This document shows, piece by piece, positions 26,124-35,405 of a DNA stretch of 44,285 nt. This DNA is from Pseudomonadota bacterium. Its GTDB lineage: Bacteria; Pseudomonadota; Gammaproteobacteria; Burkholderiales; SHXO01. A program made the translations under genes and the position numbers. Location of the stretch: assembly GCA_023430065.1 (NCBI GenBank), contig JAEZCG010000082.1:1-44285 (forward strand), written 5' to 3'. Position 1 is the first letter of the stretch. Each line of letters opens with the position of its first letter. The notes beneath the pieces were generated by a model. The model was not told the DNA's origin and searched no databases. It worked only from the letters and a program-made list of their open reading frames with translations.

Positions 26124-26790
26124 TCTCTGTCTCACGCATGGCGCGTGCGTGGGCAGCCCACGGCGCGCACGCTTCTTCCGATTCCCCGCGCAGGACACGA
26201 CGCACGAAGTAGTGCATGACGATCTGTGCCTGCTGCTCGCGGTTGAAGGAGAAGAACGACCTGCTGCGCAGCGTCTCCTGCGCGCCGTCGCCGTCGACGC
26301 CGCAGGCATGGCGACCGGTTCCGCGGGCAGAGCCGGCGTAGTCGTACCCTTCTCCGAACAACTGCGCGTGCAACGCCTGCCACAGATAGCAGGGGCCGTA
26401 TACCTGTGCCTGCCAGACATGTGTCAATTCGTGAATCAGCACCTCACGCTTCAGTGCACGTCCCGGCGGGACGTGCACCAGCCATCCGGTGGCGAAGGGG
26501 CGCGGCCGGCGCCCCCCCTGGAGCAGGCGCTGCAGCGCGAACAGCAGGCGGTGCACCCGGCCGGGCAGCGCGATGCGTACCTTGCTCAGGTCGATGCTCT
26601 CGCCGAAGACGAACTCGGCGTCCGCGCGCTCACTGGCATCCAGCGCACGGTAGCGGCCGAGCCGGCTCAGCACCGCTGCAATGAGCGACGATGCCAGGCT
26701 GCCCGCCCACCGCAACGGCATCGCTGCGTGCCCGAGGAAGCGCCGGCGGCACACCGGTTGCCGCCCTTCCCGAAGCGAGTGAGGCGTCAT
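26095..26790 (-). CDS. Zincin-like (Vgr-related / DUF4157-like) protein
   Basis: A 231-residue protein with the metallopeptidase motif HELTH (H120, E121, H124). It also has FGESIDLSKVRI before that motif and FFSFNREQQAQIVMHYF after it, the pattern I associate with Vgr-related/DUF4157-like zinc-binding domains. Whether it is an active protease is unknown; such domains also occur as structural parts of toxins or injection systems. A hydrophobic stretch near 29-44 might be a membrane anchor. I chose the ATG at 26790, but no Shine-Dalgarno is visible and the first Met could be at 26721. The 3' end overlaps yedI on the other strand. Confidence 0.65.
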
Positions 26791-26901
26791 GCGCCCGTTG
26801 CTAGCCACATGCTATCCTTCGCCGCCAGTGCAATTCGATCGCGGGTGCGCCGCCGCGAACGCAGCGCCGATGCGGCCTGTGCAGAAATTTGGGAGATGTT
26901 C

Positions 26902-27267
26902 ATGGCCAGGCAACTGACTATCACATACTTCTCTGACCGGGACATGCTTGGCCTTGTGACCGACGAGGACTACGAGCAGTTTAAGGACATCCTGCTGGAA
27001 GCCCTGCACAAGGAATGGCCCAAGGCCACGCTGGCCATCGAGGACGGCGAGCACGCGTCGGTCGACGTCGAGTTCGCGGAAGGCGACTTCCCTAACGACA
27101 AGGCGTTGCGGGAGGCCGTGTCCGATGTCGAGTCTCGCGTACACGAGATCGCCAACGACGTCATCGAAGAGCGCGAGTGGGCGACCGAGGAGTACGAAGG
27201 CTACGACGACGATCTCGAGGAACTCGAGGAGCGCCGCGGGCGCACCGGCGACGACGACGATTACTGA
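26902..27267 (+). CDS. Small acidic conserved-looking protein
   Basis: A 121-residue protein I do not recognise. It opens with ARQLTITYFSDRDMLGLVTD and has a long acidic second half ending in GDDDDY; Asp and Glu make up around a third of the residues. No signal peptide, membrane helix or cysteine motif is seen. GGGAG at 26891-26895 gives a six-base spacing to the ATG at 26902, better than to the ATG at 26896. It is divergent from the zincin-like gene, 111 bases apart. Codon use (G or C in third position) matches the neighbours, which supports real coding. Confidence 0.7.
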   Translation: MARQLTITYFSDRDMLGLVTDEDYEQFKDILLEALHKEWPKATLAIEDGEHASVDVEFAEGDFPNDKALREAVSDVESRVHEIANDVIEEREWATEEYEGYDDDLEELEERRGRTGDDDDY

Positions 27268-27413
27268 CCGGGCGCCGGCGCTGCACCGTCCGCCGCATCT
27301 CCCGCCTCCCGCCCGAGAAGGTCCAGCCCGCTGGGATCGGTCTCAGCGGCGGATGCCGGCAAACAGGTCAGCATCAGCCACACGTGCAGGATCAGGAATG
27401 CACATGACGCCCC

Positions 27414-27734
27414 TTACCCTTCCCGCCCCTTGCGCAGGCGTCGCGCGAACACCGTCATCTCCTTTGCCGCCTGCTTGTCGCCGCGCGCTTCTGCCGTGGC
27501 GATGCCCGTGTCGTAGGCCTCGAGCGCCGCGTCGATCTGTCCGAGCTCGGCCAGCGCCTGGCCCAGCAGTTTCCATGCAGCGGAGTAGTCGCGATCGAGC
27601 TGTACCGCCCGTCGAAGGTGTGCAGCCGCCGTGCCGTGGTCTCCGGCTTTCATGTACGCGCTGCCGAGCCCGAAACGCAGCATCGGACTGTCCTTTCCCT
27701 GTGCAAGCATCTTTTCCAGGCCGGGAATCGACAT
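27414..27734 (-). CDS. Small TPR-repeat protein
   Basis: A 106-residue protein with two to three tetratricopeptide repeats. GLGSAYMKAGDHGTAAAHLR, the next AWKLLGQALAELGQIDAALE and AYDTGIATAEARGDKQAAKE show the Gly/Ala/Tyr spacing of TPR helices. These are protein-binding scaffolds, and the partner is unknown. It begins 18 bases after the kup stop on the same strand, so it is probably cotranscribed with kup. The 146 bases between its stop and the acidic-protein gene contain no gene I can support. Confidence 0.75.
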   Translation of the reverse strand: MSIPGLEKMLAQGKDSPMLRFGLGSAYMKAGDHGTAAAHLRRAVQLDRDYSAAWKLLGQALAELGQIDAALEAYDTGIATAEARGDKQAAKEMTVFARRLRKGREG

Positions 27735-27752
27735 CGGGCTCGCCTCGCGCCG

Positions 27753-29690
27753 CTATAGTTCGATGCGCGTGCCCAGTTCGACCACGCGATTGGTGGGGAT
27801 CTTGAAGAACGCCGTTGCGCTGGACGCGTTACGCGACATCGCGGCGAAGATCTTCTCGCGCCATAGCGCCATGCCCATTCCGCGCGACTCGATCGGCACC
27901 AGCGTCTGGCGCGAGAGGAAGAACGACGTCTCCAGCATATTGAACTCCATGCCCTTTGCGCGTGCCAATTCGAGCGCGGCCGGCAGGTCGGGTTCGTCCT
28001 TGAACCCGTAGCGCACCAGCATCCCGTAGAAGTCGTCGCCCAGATCCTGGATCTCGATGCGTTGCGCGTCGGCCACGTGCGGGATGTCCTCGGCGCGCAC
28101 GGTGAGCATGACCACCCGTTCGTGCAGCACCTTGTTGTGGTTGAGGTTGTGGAGCAAGGCGTGCGGTACGCCTTCCTGCGAGGCGGTGAGGAAGACCGCC
28201 GTGCCCGGCACGCGCACGGGGGGCGACAGCATCAGGCTCTTGATGAAGGGCTGCAGGGCAATCGCCCCGGGGCGCAACCGTTCGAACAGGATCTCGCGGC
28301 CGCGCTTCCAGGTCGACATTACTACGAATACGACGATGCCGACGATGACCGGGAACCACCCGCCATCGACGATCTTGAGCAGGTTCGCACCGAGGAAGGA
28401 CAGGTCGATCGCCAGGAACAGCGCCGAGATGGGAAGAGACACGAACAGCGACCAGTGCCACAGCTTGCGCATGACGAAGAAGATGAGGATCGAGTCGATC
28501 GCCATCGTCGCCGTGACCGCGATGCCGTATGCGCCGGCCAGGTTGCTCGAGGAACCGAAGCCGAGCACCAGACCGATGACGGCGAAATACAGGCCCCAGT
28601 TGATCCACGGCAGGTAGACCTGACCGATCTCGCGTTCCGAAGTGTGTTCGATCATCAGGCGCGGACAATAGCCGAGCTGAATCGCCTGGCGCGTCACCGA
28701 ATACGCGCCGGTGATCACCGCCTGGGAGGCGATCACGGTGGCCATGGTGGCGAGCAGGACCAGGGGCAGTAGCGCCCATTCCGGCGCGAGATAGAAGAAG
28801 GGGTGCTTGATCGCGTCGGGCTCGCGCATGAGCAGGGCGCCCTGCCCGAAGTAGTTGAGCAGCAATGCCGGGAACACGAAACACAGCCAGGCAAGCCGGA
28901 TCGGGCGCTTGCCGAAGTGTCCCATGTCCGCGTAGAGCGCCTCGGCGCCGGTCACGGCGAGCACGACCGCGCCGAGCACGAAGAAGCCGAGCGTCCCGTT
29001 GCTCACGAAGAAGCGCACGCCCCACACCGGATTGAGCGCTTCGAGAATGCTGGGGTACTGCCAGATGCTGATCAGCCCCAGCACCGCGAGCACCGAGAAC
29101 CACACGACGGTGATCGGACCGAAGAAGGCGCCGACGCGCCCGGTCCCCGTCTGCTGCAGCAGAAACAGCGCGGTGATGATGACCAGGGTGATGGGGATGA
29201 CATAGGGCCGCAGGACCGGCGTCGCCACTTCCAGGCCTTCCACTGCGGACAGCACCGAGATGGCGGGGGTGATCATGCCGTCGCCGTAGAACAGTGCCGC
29301 ACCGAACATTCCCAGCGCGAGCAACACCATGCGCAATTTCGGATCGCCGTCGAGCGAGCGCCGCACCAGGGCCATCAGCGCCATGATCCCGCCTTCGCCG
29401 CGATTGTCGGCGCGCATCATCAGCATGATGTACTTGAGCGTGACGATGGTGAACAGTGCCCAGGACATCAGCGAGAGCACGCCGACGACGTTGTCGTGGT
29501 GCACGGGCAGCGCGTGGGCGCCGCCGAAGGATTCCTTGAACGCGTACAGCGGGCTGGTGCCGATGTCGCCGAACACGACGCCGATGGCGCCGACCGCCAG
29601 TCCGATCAGGCCACGCCGGTCTTGGCCGTCGTCGTGTGCAGGGGTGTGCGGGGCGGAAACATGCCCCCTGGCCCCGTTGTTGTCTTCCAC
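27753..29690 (-). CDS. kup: Low-affinity potassium transporter, Kup family
   Basis: A 645-residue inner-membrane K+/H+ symporter. Twelve hydrophobic helices cover about residues 25-450, and a cytosolic C-terminal domain follows. Family blocks include GVVFGDIGTSPLYAFKE in the first helix, GEGGIMALMAL, LFYGDGMITPAISVLSAVEG and GAYSVTRQAIQLGYCPR. I chose the GTG at 29690, which has AAGAAGG eight bases upstream; a GTG at 29708 has no Shine-Dalgarno and lies almost at the predicted transcript start. It shares a 146-base divergent spacer with ridA. Confidence 0.93.
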   Translation of the reverse strand: MEDNNGARGHVSAPHTPAHDDGQDRRGLIGLAVGAIGVVFGDIGTSPLYAFKESFGGAHALPVHHDNVVGVLSLMSWALFTIVTLKYIMLMMRADNRGEGGIMALMALVRRSLDGDPKLRMVLLALGMFGAALFYGDGMITPAISVLSAVEGLEVATPVLRPYVIPITLVIITALFLLQQTGTGRVGAFFGPITVVWFSVLAVLGLISIWQYPSILEALNPVWGVRFFVSNGTLGFFVLGAVVLAVTGAEALYADMGHFGKRPIRLAWLCFVFPALLLNYFGQGALLMREPDAIKHPFFYLAPEWALLPLVLLATMATVIASQAVITGAYSVTRQAIQLGYCPRLMIEHTSEREIGQVYLPWINWGLYFAVIGLVLGFGSSSNLAGAYGIAVTATMAIDSILIFFVMRKLWHWSLFVSLPISALFLAIDLSFLGANLLKIVDGGWFPVIVGIVVFVVMSTWKRGREILFERLRPGAIALQPFIKSLMLSPPVRVPGTAVFLTASQEGVPHALLHNLNHNKVLHERVVMLTVRAEDIPHVADAQRIEIQDLGDDFYGMLVRYGFKDEPDLPAALELARAKGMEFNMLETSFFLSRQTLVPIESRGMGMALWREKIFAAMSRNASSATAFFKIPTNRVVELGTRIEL

Positions 29691-29719
29691 AGAGTGAACC
29701 TTCTTCACTGCGGCGCCGC

Positions 29720-29725
29720 ATCATA
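29720..29725 (-). promoter_or_regulatory. -10 box of kup
   Basis: TATGAT is read on the minus strand from 29725 to 29720. It predicts a transcript start near 29713, giving a leader of about 22 bases to the GTG at 29690 that contains the AAGAAGG ribosome site. The -35 region has no clear match. Confidence 0.35.
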
Positions 29726-29771
29726 GCATGCAGCCCAGGGGCGACCGGCCGAGGCAGTGCGCCGCATCACG

Positions 29772-29800
29772 TTGTCGCAGGGATGGATCGGGACTACCAT
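29772..29800 (+). promoter_or_regulatory. Promoter of ridA-recG
   Basis: TTGTCG (29772-29777) and TACCAT (29795-29800) are separated by exactly 17 bases, each matching four of six consensus positions. The transcript would start about 30 bases before the ridA ATG. Confidence 0.45.
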
Positions 29801-29836
29801 TGCCTCACCTTTCGAGGACACGGACGAGGCAGGGCC

Positions 29837-30220
29837 ATGCCCAAGCAAGCGGTAAAGACCAGCGACGCCCCGCAGCCGATCGGCATTTATTCGCAGGCGG
29901 TCAAGGCCGGCGACACCATCTACCTGTCGGGGCAGATCGGCCTGGATCCGCGCACCATGCAGATGGTCGAGGGTATCGATTCGCAGATCCATCAGGTGTT
30001 CCTGAATCTGCGAGCGGTCGCGGCCGCAGCCGGCGCCTCGCTCGACGACGCGGTGAAGTTCACCGTGTTCCTGACCGACATGTCGAACTTTGCGCGCGTA
30101 AACGAAATCATGGCGGGATACGTGCGACCACCCTACCCCGCGCGTTCCGCGGTCGCGGCCGCTGCCCTGCCGCGCGATGCGCTGGTCGAGATCGAAGCCG
30201 TCCTCACGGTCGGACTCTGA
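29837..30220 (+). CDS. ridA: RidA-family enamine/imine deaminase
   Basis: A 127-residue trimeric cytosolic enzyme that hydrolyses reactive 2-aminoacrylate-type imines released by PLP enzymes. The family blocks are PQPIGIYSQAVKAG, YLSGQIGLDP and the C-terminal PYPARSAVAAAALPRDALVE, whose Arg contacts the substrate carboxylate. Length is normal (128 in E. coli). The ATG at 29837 follows an AGG-rich site. recG begins about 23 bases after its stop, so the two are cotranscribed. PLP enzymes such as the aminotransferase at 7490 are the kind of source it protects against. Confidence 0.93.
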   Translation: MPKQAVKTSDAPQPIGIYSQAVKAGDTIYLSGQIGLDPRTMQMVEGIDSQIHQVFLNLRAVAAAAGASLDDAVKFTVFLTDMSNFARVNEIMAGYVRPPYPARSAVAAAALPRDALVEIEAVLTVGL

Positions 30221-30243
30221 ACGTCGCTTCTGCGGGCCCAGGG

Positions 30244-32292
30244 TTGGGCGAACGCTTCGAACGCTTGCCGGCGTCGGTGCGCAAGCACCTGGACAAGCTC
30301 GGACTGCACAGCGCCTTCGACCTCGTTCTGCACCTGCCGCTGCGCTACGAGGACGAGACGCGCATCACCGCGTTGCGCGACGCGCGTGCCGGCGAAACGG
30401 TCCAGGTGGAGGCCGTGGTGGAGGCCAGCGAGGTGGTGTTCCGCCCCCGTCGCCTGCTGCTATGCCGGACGCGAAGCGGCGGCGAGCCGCTGACGCTGCG
30501 CTTTTTCCACTTCTACCCGAGCCAGCTCAAGCAGTTGTCGCCGGGCGTGCGCCTGCGCGCGGTGGGAGAGGTGCGGCCCGGTTTCTTCGGTGCCGAGATG
30601 ATCCACCCGCGCTACCGGGTGGTACGTGCGGATACCCCGCTGCCGCAGTCGCTCACACCTGTCTATCCCACGACTGCCGGCCTGGCCCAGCACGTACTGC
30701 GCAAGGCCGTGACGGACGCGCTCGCCGAAGCCGATCTCGACGACCCGTTGCCGCCGGCGCTGCTGCGTGCGCTGAGCCTGCCGGAGTTCGGAAGCAGCCT
30801 GCGTCTGCTGCACCAGCCCCCGCCCGACGTCCCGGCCGAGGCACTGCAGCTGCGCCGCCACCCGGCGTGGCGGCGCATCAAGTTCGACGAACTGCTGGCG
30901 CAACAGCTGTCCATGCGCCTGCATCACCGGCGGCGGCAGTCCACGCGTGCGCTCGCGCTGCGGCCGCCGGGGGCGCTCACCGGCGCGTTCGTCGCGCGGC
31001 TGAACTTCTCGTTGACGCAGGCCCAGCGTCGCTGCCTGGACGAGATTCGTGCCGACCTCTCACGCGCACACCCGATGCAGCGCCTGCTGCAGGGGGACGT
31101 CGGCAGCGGCAAGACGGTCGTGGCGGCACTGGCTGCGCTGCAGGCAGTCGAGAGCGAGGCCCAGGTCGCGGTCATGGCGCCGACCGAGATTCTGGCGGAG
31201 CAGCATCACGCGAAGTTCGCCGCGTGGCTGGCCCCGCTGGGGGTATCCGTGGCATGGCTGAGCGGCAGCCAGTCGCGCAAGGACAAGCGCGCCCAGGTCG
31301 CGCGAATCGAATCGGGGGAGGCCCAGGTCGCGGTCGGCACCCATGCGCTGTTCCAGGACCAGGTCGCGTTCCGGCGCCTGGCGCTCGCGATCGTGGACGA
31401 GCAGCACCGCTTCGGCGTGCATCAGCGGCTCGCGCTGCGGCAAAAGGGCACGGACGACGAAGGGATGCTGCAGCCGCACCAGCTGATGATGAGCGCCACG
31501 CCCATCCCACGGACGCTGGCGATGACCTTCTTTGCCGATCTGGACGTGTCGGTGATCGACGAGCTTCCACCCGGGCGAACGCCGGTGGTGACCAAGCTGG
31601 TGTCCGACGCGCGACGCGACGAGGTCCTGGCGCGCGTGCGCGATGCGTGCATGGAGGGCCGGCAGGCGTACTGGGTATGCCCGCTGATCGAGGAATCCGA
31701 GGCGCTGCAACTGCAGACGGCGATGGACACGTACGAGACCTTGCGCGCGGCGTTTCCCGACCTCGCGGTGGGCCTCGTGCACGGACGCATGTCCTCGGCC
31801 GACAAGTCCGCGGTGATGGCACAGTTCGCCTGCGGCGCACTGCAGTTGCTGGTCGCGACCACGGTGATCGAGGTCGGGGTGGATGTCCCCAATGCGTCGC
31901 TGATGGTGATCGAGCATGCCGAGCGCATGGGCCTGTCGCAGATGCACCAGCTGCGCGGGCGCGTCGGACGTGGCACCGCCGCGAGCGCTTGCATCCTGCT
32001 GTTCCAGAACCCGCTGTCGGACAACGCGCGCGAGCGGCTGCGCATCATGTACGAGCACAGCGACGGCTTCGAGATTGCGCGTCACGACCTGCGCATTCGT
32101 GGGCCCGGAGAACTGCTCGGCGCACGCCAGAGCGGCGTGCCGATGCTGCGCTTCGCCGATCTCGAAGCCGATGCGGACCTCGTCGAGGCCGCACGCGATG
32201 CCGCGCCGCGGCTGCTTCGCGACCACCCGCAGGCGGCGCAACGGCACCTGCAGCGCTGGATGGGCGGCCGCCAGGACTATCTGCGCGTATGA
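30244..32292 (+). CDS. recG: ATP-dependent DNA helicase RecG
   Basis: A 682-residue helicase that rewinds stalled replication forks and moves Holliday junctions. An N-terminal OB-fold wedge domain (up to about 200) has HLPLRYEDETRI. The helicase core has the Walker A GDVGSGKT at 284-291, APTEILAEQH, the DEQH box IVDEQHRFG, MSATPIPRTLAMT, HGRMSS, the TTVIEVGVDVPNAS block and QLRGRVGRG. The start is uncertain: TTG at 30244 keeps a typical N-terminus, a GTG at 30276 would also fit, and no ATG is available. It follows ridA. Confidence 0.92.
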   Translation: MGERFERLPASVRKHLDKLGLHSAFDLVLHLPLRYEDETRITALRDARAGETVQVEAVVEASEVVFRPRRLLLCRTRSGGEPLTLRFFHFYPSQLKQLSPGVRLRAVGEVRPGFFGAEMIHPRYRVVRADTPLPQSLTPVYPTTAGLAQHVLRKAVTDALAEADLDDPLPPALLRALSLPEFGSSLRLLHQPPPDVPAEALQLRRHPAWRRIKFDELLAQQLSMRLHHRRRQSTRALALRPPGALTGAFVARLNFSLTQAQRRCLDEIRADLSRAHPMQRLLQGDVGSGKTVVAALAALQAVESEAQVAVMAPTEILAEQHHAKFAAWLAPLGVSVAWLSGSQSRKDKRAQVARIESGEAQVAVGTHALFQDQVAFRRLALAIVDEQHRFGVHQRLALRQKGTDDEGMLQPHQLMMSATPIPRTLAMTFFADLDVSVIDELPPGRTPVVTKLVSDARRDEVLARVRDACMEGRQAYWVCPLIEESEALQLQTAMDTYETLRAAFPDLAVGLVHGRMSSADKSAVMAQFACGALQLLVATTVIEVGVDVPNASLMVIEHAERMGLSQMHQLRGRVGRGTAASACILLFQNPLSDNARERLRIMYEHSDGFEIARHDLRIRGPGELLGARQSGVPMLRFADLEADADLVEAARDAAPRLLRDHPQAAQRHLQRWMGGRQDYLRV

Positions 32293-32463
32293 CGACGTGC
32301 GCGTCGTGAGCGAGGTCGCGGGCGACGTACCGGGGCGCGCTGCGTGCGCTATCATCTGGCTGCACCCTGAGAACCGGAGACACGGCCGCGTTGCGGACCG
32401 GATCGCTTCGGCACGGCACGGGTGCGCGGGCCCGCGCGGGCGGGCCGCTCGCAAAGACCTCAC

Positions 32464-34461
32464 GTGCCTCTTCTCGATCTGACTCTCGCCGTCGTCGCGT
32501 TCTGGATCGCGCTCGGCGCCATCGGCCTGGCGTTGCCGCTGGAGCGCGCGGCGCACGCACGCGCGTTCTTCTCGCTCAGCACGCTGGGCGGGCTGGTCCT
32601 GACGGCGGTCGGGCTGGCCGGACTGGGGGCCTGGCCGCAGTCGGCTGTGCTCGCGTTGGGTCTGCCGGACCTGCCGTTCCACGTGCGCGTGGATCCGCTG
32701 TCGTCGTTTTTCCTGCTGCTGCTCGGTGCTGCGGGGGCTGCGGTCTCGGCGTTTTCCGCGGAGTACTTCCAGCGCGGGGGCGGCGGCGAGATCAGGCTCG
32801 TGTGCCTGCAGTACCACGTCTTCCTCGCTGCGATGGCGATGGTGCTGGTCGCCGACGATGCCTACCTGTTCATGGTGGCGTGGGAGTCGATGGCGCTTGC
32901 CTCGTACTTTCTGGTGATCACCGATCACCGGATCGCGGAGATCCGGCGCGCCGGATTCATCTATCTCCTGGTCGCGCACCTCGGTGCCATCGCCATCCTC
33001 CTCGCCTTCGGCCTGCTCCAGATGGGGCAATGGGAGTACACCTTCGAGGCGATGCGTGCGTCCGATCTGGGAACGGGCTGGAGCGCCACCATCTTTCTGC
33101 TCGCGCTTTTCGGCTTCGGCGCCAAGGCGGGGTTCCTGCCGCTGCACGTCTGGCTGCCCGAGGCGCATCCGGCTGCACCGTCGCCGGTGTCGGCGCTGAT
33201 GAGCGGTGTCATGCTCAAGACCGCCGTCTACGGGTTCCTGCGCGTGAGCTTCGACCTGCTGCAGATGCAGGTGTGGTGGTGGGGCGTGGTGGCCCTCGTC
33301 GTCGGCCTGGCCACGGCGTTCTACGGTGCGGTGTTCGCCGCGGTGCAGACCGACATGAAGCGGCTGCTCGCCTACTCTTCGATCGAGAATGTCGGCATCA
33401 TCCTGACCGGATCCGGTCTGGCGCTGGTGTTCCACGCGTACGACATGCAACTGCTCGCCGCCTTGGCGCTGGCGGCCACGCTGCTGCACTGCCTGAACCA
33501 TGCGCTGTTCAAGACCCTGCTGTTTCTGGCCACCGGGGCGGTGATGCATGCAACCCAGCAGCGCAGCCTGGGCAAGCTCGGGGGCCTGGTGCGGCGCATG
33601 CCCTGGGTGGCCGCCCTGGCGCTGGTCGGCACGCTGGCGATCGCGGGATTGCCGCCGCTCAACGGGTTCGTCTCGGAGTGGCTCCTGTTCCAGTCGTTCC
33701 TGCTCAGTCCCCGGCTGCCCAACTCCTACCTGAACATGTTCATCCCCATCGGCACTGCGCTGCTCGCACTGGTGGTCGCGCTGTCCGGCTACGTGATGGT
33801 GAAGTTCTTCGGCATCGTCTTTCTCGGCCTGCCGCGGGAGGAACGCTTGCACGAGGCGCACGACGTCGGCACGTCGGGGCGCGTGGCCATGGGCTGGCTG
33901 GCCCTGTGGTGCGTCGTGATCGGGTTGGCGCCCGTGCTGTTCCTGGGCGCACTCGACCCGTTGCTGCACAGCCTGGTCGGGTCGGGGCTGCGCGCCAGCC
34001 TGGCAAAGTCGAGCTGGACCTTCGTGACGGCCGTCGCGCCCGAGCATGCGAGCTATAGTCCGCTGGTGTTCCTGCTGGTGATCGTCGCAGTCATCCTCGC
34101 CAGCGTCGCGCTGCTGCGCCGGCGATTCCGCGCCACGCGCCGCCGTGCACCGGCGTGGGACTGCGGCTTCGGCGGACTGGACGCGCGCATGCAGGACACC
34201 GCGGAAGGCTACGGACAGCCGGTGAAGCAGATCTTCCAGGCATTCCTGCAGCTGGAGCGCCACACGCCGAGTCCCTTCGACGCGCAACCGCACTACTACT
34301 CGCGCATCGAGGATCCGGTATGGGAACGCCTGTACCTGCCGGTGGCGCGCGGAGTCGGCCGACTCGCATCGATCGTGGGCGCCGTGCAGCATGGCCGCAT
34401 CGCGGTCTACCTCGTGTACAGCTTCGTGACCCTGCTTCTGCTGCTGGCGCTGATCCTGTGA
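32464..34461 (+). CDS. hyfB: Hydrogenase-4-type antiporter-like membrane subunit HyfB
   Basis: A 665-residue inner-membrane protein of the NuoL/MrpA group with about 14 or more helices. The helix with AWESMALASYFLVI keeps the channel glutamate and GFGAKAGFLPLHVWLPEAHP keeps the key lysine used for proton translocation in complex I. KRLLAYSSIENVGII and LPPLNGFVSEWLLF are further family blocks. I chose the GTG at 32464 because the sequence then begins with a membrane helix; it has no strong ribosome site. The gene overlaps hyfC by four bases (GTGA). It opens a six-gene set that starts 171 bases after recG. TATCAT at 32350-32355 is a possible -10. Confidence 0.9.
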   Translation: MPLLDLTLAVVAFWIALGAIGLALPLERAAHARAFFSLSTLGGLVLTAVGLAGLGAWPQSAVLALGLPDLPFHVRVDPLSSFFLLLLGAAGAAVSAFSAEYFQRGGGGEIRLVCLQYHVFLAAMAMVLVADDAYLFMVAWESMALASYFLVITDHRIAEIRRAGFIYLLVAHLGAIAILLAFGLLQMGQWEYTFEAMRASDLGTGWSATIFLLALFGFGAKAGFLPLHVWLPEAHPAAPSPVSALMSGVMLKTAVYGFLRVSFDLLQMQVWWWGVVALVVGLATAFYGAVFAAVQTDMKRLLAYSSIENVGIILTGSGLALVFHAYDMQLLAALALAATLLHCLNHALFKTLLFLATGAVMHATQQRSLGKLGGLVRRMPWVAALALVGTLAIAGLPPLNGFVSEWLLFQSFLLSPRLPNSYLNMFIPIGTALLALVVALSGYVMVKFFGIVFLGLPREERLHEAHDVGTSGRVAMGWLALWCVVIGLAPVLFLGALDPLLHSLVGSGLRASLAKSSWTFVTAVAPEHASYSPLVFLLVIVAVILASVALLRRRFRATRRRAPAWDCGFGGLDARMQDTAEGYGQPVKQIFQAFLQLERHTPSPFDAQPHYYSRIEDPVWERLYLPVARGVGRLASIVGAVQHGRIAVYLVYSFVTLLLLLALIL

Positions 34462-35405
34462 GCCTCTCCCACGTCCTCCTCCAGGTGGTCCAGGGCATCG
34501 TGGCCGTTGCCATCGCCCCCCTGGTGCTCGGCTGGCTGAACCAGTGCCGGGCCTGGCTGCAGAATCGCCGCGCGCCTGCGCTCGTGCAGCCTTACCGGGT
34601 CCTGCTCAAGTTGCTGCGCAAGGAGCTCGTACTGGCGACCAACGCCTCCTGGCTGTTCCGCCTCGCCCCTTACGTGGTGTTCGCCTGCATGGTCCTGGCC
34701 GCCACCATCGTCCCGCTCGTGGCCACCGACCTGCCCTTTGCCCAGGCCGCCGATGTGATCGCGCTGGTGGGTCTGCTGGCGCTCGCACGGGTATTCATGG
34801 CCCTGGCGGCGATGGACGTCGGTACCGCCTTCGGTTCGCTCGGGTCGCGCCGCGAAATGTTCATCGCAGCCCTCGCCGAGCCGGCCCTCCTGATGGTCTT
34901 CTTCACCCCCGCCCTGATCAGCCAGTCGACCGCGCTCACCACCATCGTGGACCAGTTCTCCAACGGCGCCCTGCACCTGTATCCCAGCATGGCATTCGCC
35001 GCGATCGCGTTCGTGATGGTGCTGCTCGCGGAGAATGCGCGCATTCCGGTGGACAACCCTTCCACGCATCTCGAGCTGACCATGGTGCACGAGGCGATGA
35101 TCCTGGAATACTCGGGACGGCACCTCGCGTTGATGGACTGGGCGCACGCGCTCAAGCTCACGGTCTACATCGGCATCGGCATCGCCTTGTTCCTGCCCTG
35201 GGGCATCGCCCAGCCGCAGGAGTGGACCGGACTGCCACTGGCACTGGCCGCGCTGGTCGCCAAGCTGGCACTGGCCGGCGCCGGCCTCGCCCTGCTGGAA
35301 ACGCTCGCCGCGAAAATGCGCATCTTCAAGGTGCCGGAGTTCCTGGGCATGGCCTTCATGCTGGCCGTGCTCGGGATGCTCGTCCACTTCCTGGTGGAAA
35401 CGTGA
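34458..35405 (+). CDS. hyfC: NuoH-like membrane subunit HyfC
   Basis: A 315-residue inner-membrane protein, the same length as E. coli HyfC. It is the NuoH counterpart that sits beneath the peripheral arm and links the redox module to the proton channels. ALAAMDVGTAFGSLGSRREM and the acidic loop ENARIPVDNPSTHLELTMVH, followed by EAMILEYSG, keep the funnel of Glu and Asp residues found in NuoH/HycD. The GTG start overlaps the hyfB stop and its own stop overlaps hyfE. Confidence 0.93.
   Translation: MSLSHVLLQVVQGIVAVAIAPLVLGWLNQCRAWLQNRRAPALVQPYRVLLKLLRKELVLATNASWLFRLAPYVVFACMVLAATIVPLVATDLPFAQAADVIALVGLLALARVFMALAAMDVGTAFGSLGSRREMFIAALAEPALLMVFFTPALISQSTALTTIVDQFSNGALHLYPSMAFAAIAFVMVLLAENARIPVDNPSTHLELTMVHEAMILEYSGRHLALMDWAHALKLTVYIGIGIALFLPWGIAQPQEWTGLPLALAALVAKLALAGAGLALLETLAAKMRIFKVPEFLGMAFMLAVLGMLVHFLVET

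Noticed and set aside
27268..27413. Small minus-strand reading frame (MCIPDP...) in the spacer
   Set aside because: It is about 20 codons, has no ribosome site and no recognisable product.
31060..34392. A 1,110-codon open frame on the minus strand
   Set aside because: It lies opposite recG and hyfB, is rich in His, Gln and Arg, and matches no family. It is a shadow of GC-rich codon use.
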